A stretch of DNA of 64,000 bases from Callipepla californica brunnescens (taxonomy: Eukaryota > Chordata > Aves > Galliformes > Odontophoridae). Shown here piece after piece: positions 62,473-64,000 of this stretch. The first letter of the stretch is position 1, and the number at the start of each line of letters is the position of its first letter. A program made the translations under genes and the position numbers. The notes under the pieces were generated by a model. The model saw only the letters and a program-made list of their open reading frames with translations. It was not told where the DNA came from and made no database searches. The DNA is taken from contig JALIRH010000038.1 of the NCBI GenBank assembly GCA_023055505.1, positions 5,774,327 to 5,838,326 of the forward strand. Direction: 5' to 3'.

Positions 62473-63438
62473 TAGAAGCAATATTTCTGTGCTCTAAGAA
62501 ATTTTTTGTTTGGTTTTCTTTTTTGTTTGCTTGTTTTTTTTGGTACTAACATAATTATTTGGTGTTTCAGCATAGAAACAGAAAAAGCAAAAACCATAGG
62601 TTATTCTTTATACAGGAACTTTGTGTACCCTTGTTTCCAGTTCTTCTATGGAGTTTCCAGTTTAGTGCATACTGCACATACAGTTTCCCCATATGAATAA
62701 TGGCCATAAAACATATTAGCCTTCCTACAAACTCTGATTGAACAGACAGAAAGTCATTTCTCTATATAGGACTCACACAAATGTCAAAATTTACAAGTTA
62801 TATCCCTGTTTTGAGAAGTAAAAATTTACTGTGAATGTCAATAATTTCTTGATTCAAACAATGCATTAAAATCTTGAGAAATACTTTGTTCTAGGTAAGA
62901 CGGTACACTAGATAGGACTCTAGTGCCTAGACATCAGCTGCTGAACCTCCTGAAATGCCTGGTATAACTGAGATGGCCACAAGAGACACAGAGCACATGA
63001 CTTACCCGCAAAAGTTCCATGCCCATGGGTAGCACAGTAAGTGGCCAGCAAGAACTCAAAGCGTTTCTACATGTCTATATGTAGATATTTCAGCTGAGAC
63101 TGGATGTCTTACTAAAAAAGAAAAAATATGCCTAAAAATGATAAAATATTTTCTTGTTTCAAAAATACAGCAGCTGGAATTTGAAGGAAATGCCTTTAAA
63201 GCAAATTCTGTATTACTACCAAGGATAAATATGGCTCCCATCATACACTTCTGTGCGTGGTATAGCACTACTCCCTCTGCCTTGCTTTTCTTCCAGATGT
63301 TGGCTTATTAATTTAGTAGCCTTCATCATAATAAAATGCAACTGAAGGAGTACAAAACGCATCCTAAACCAAAATGTAAAGGCGTATTCATAATGGTAAT
63401 CTGTTCTTACTAATATATTTGGCATTCTGTTGTTCTCT

Positions 63439-63484
63439 TTTTCTTGTCATAATTTTGCTCATTTTCTTGTCATAATTTTGCTCA
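63439..63484 (+). repeat. 23-bp perfect tandem duplication
   Basis: Two identical 23-base units (63439-63461 and 63462-63484), beginning ttttcttgtcataattttgc, stand head to tail. The perfect match implies a recent duplication. The unit is not itself low-complexity. Confidence 0.93.
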
Positions 63485-63599
63485 TTAATTTGATGATACA
63501 AGAATGCCAGTTCTAAAAATTCAGGCAAAAGAGATTTCATTCACATGTGTTTGTAAACAAAGATGCAGAAATTCTCTAAGGTTTTAGTCAATCTTGACA

Positions 63600-63622
63600 A
63601 TATATATATAAATATATATATT
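63600..63622 (+). repeat. (TA)n microsatellite
   Basis: About eleven TA dinucleotides with one extra A in the middle. Confidence 0.9.
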
Positions 63623-64000
63623 TCCACATAGCAGAGGAACTATCGTGCAGTTTCCCTGTTTTGTTTTTTATTGAGTAGCATTACGAAAATTGATGAGCTG
63701 AAGAAATAAAGCCATTCTAAAGGCAGATTAACCAGGAAAAGTGGTGAAAGGATTGTCTCCTAAGATTCAAAGCAATGTAAAGAAAAATGCTGTAATTACA
63801 AGTAACACAGTCCTTTGAGATTCCAGCAACATTAAAAATCAAGTGATTACAATTTAACTGCCTTCAATCAACTTTGATGTAATAACTTAACACAAAGGAC
63901 TCAGAAAATCAACAGTTAAGGAAAGCAGAGAATTATGTGGATAATAACTCCTTTGTTACAAAAGTGATTTTTATGCTTGAAGGATGATTGATAGGCAGTC

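Larger units (their letters stand above)
62473..64000. other. Unannotated AT-rich interval to window end
   Basis: No gene was recognised; two short repeats are listed separately. A minus-strand donor-like site (gcgggtaagtc, about 63008-62998) has no acceptor or open exon to support it. Confidence 0.5.

Noticed and set aside
62109..62597. Long overlapping frames on both strands (GKGK, GRGR, GEGE, PSPS, LPLP)
   Set aside because: All are readings of the same GGGGAA/GGGAA array in different frames; the flanking non-repeat parts are short and unrelated.
62996..63060. Minus-strand donor-like gcgggtaagtc
   Set aside because: No acceptor with a pyrimidine tract and no open or otherwise exon-like segment upstream.
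1..64000. CRISPR arrays, bacterial operons, riboswitches, rRNA genes
   Set aside because: No regularly spaced direct repeats with unique spacers, no dense co-directional genes and no rRNA-like sequence; the repeat content is avian nuclear DNA.

Overview
The window looks like a gene-poor stretch of a bird chromosome, most probably a galliform (chicken-like). The base composition is AT-rich. The recognisable interspersed repeats are almost all CR1 LINE fragments, with the avian 3' end (an 'attctgtga/attctatga' tail beside 'gggttggaagggacc'). Three copies of a Galluhop-type mariner transposon are also present. No Alu, L1 or bacterial gene signature was seen. I found no open reading frame that I can assign to a host protein family. 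The longest frames are antisense CR1, simple-repeat translations, or lengths expected by chance in 64 kb.

Layout. 1-4.8 kb: AT-rich, apparently unique DNA with two simple repeats. 4.8-5.9 kb: a plus-strand CR1 directly abutting a minus-strand mariner. 9.7-10.7 kb: two antisense CR1 blocks with different 3' regions. 14.6-14.9 kb: antisense CR1. 21.2-21.7 kb: an ancient CR1/L3-like fragment from the core of the reverse transcriptase. 24.3-28.1 kb: mariner copy 2, an antisense CR1, an (AAAAT)12 array and mariner copy 3. 29.5 kb: an antisense CR1 whose last part is about 98% identical to the one at 5 kb. 30-42 kb: mostly unique sequence, with a GC-richer, repeat-free stretch at about 35.1-36.8 kb. 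42-54 kb: short CR1 pieces, a GATA microsatellite, a well-formed candidate non-coding exon at 46.9 kb, and a possible tRNA-derived SINE relic at 43.3 kb. 54.7-55.1 kb and 62.2-62.5 kb: two long uninterrupted purine tracts, the most striking structures in the window.

No genes act together here; the interest is structural and evolutionary. The two G-rich purine tracts share a repeat grammar (GGGGAA arrays passing into GGGAA arrays, same strand, same order). They are strong candidates for quadruplex or triplex DNA. The three mariner copies have lost the catalytic core through three different internal deletions. The inverted pair of near-identical CR1 tails suggests a recent CR1 subfamily. Everything about transcription is inference from splice-like or open-frame signals and needs RNA evidence.
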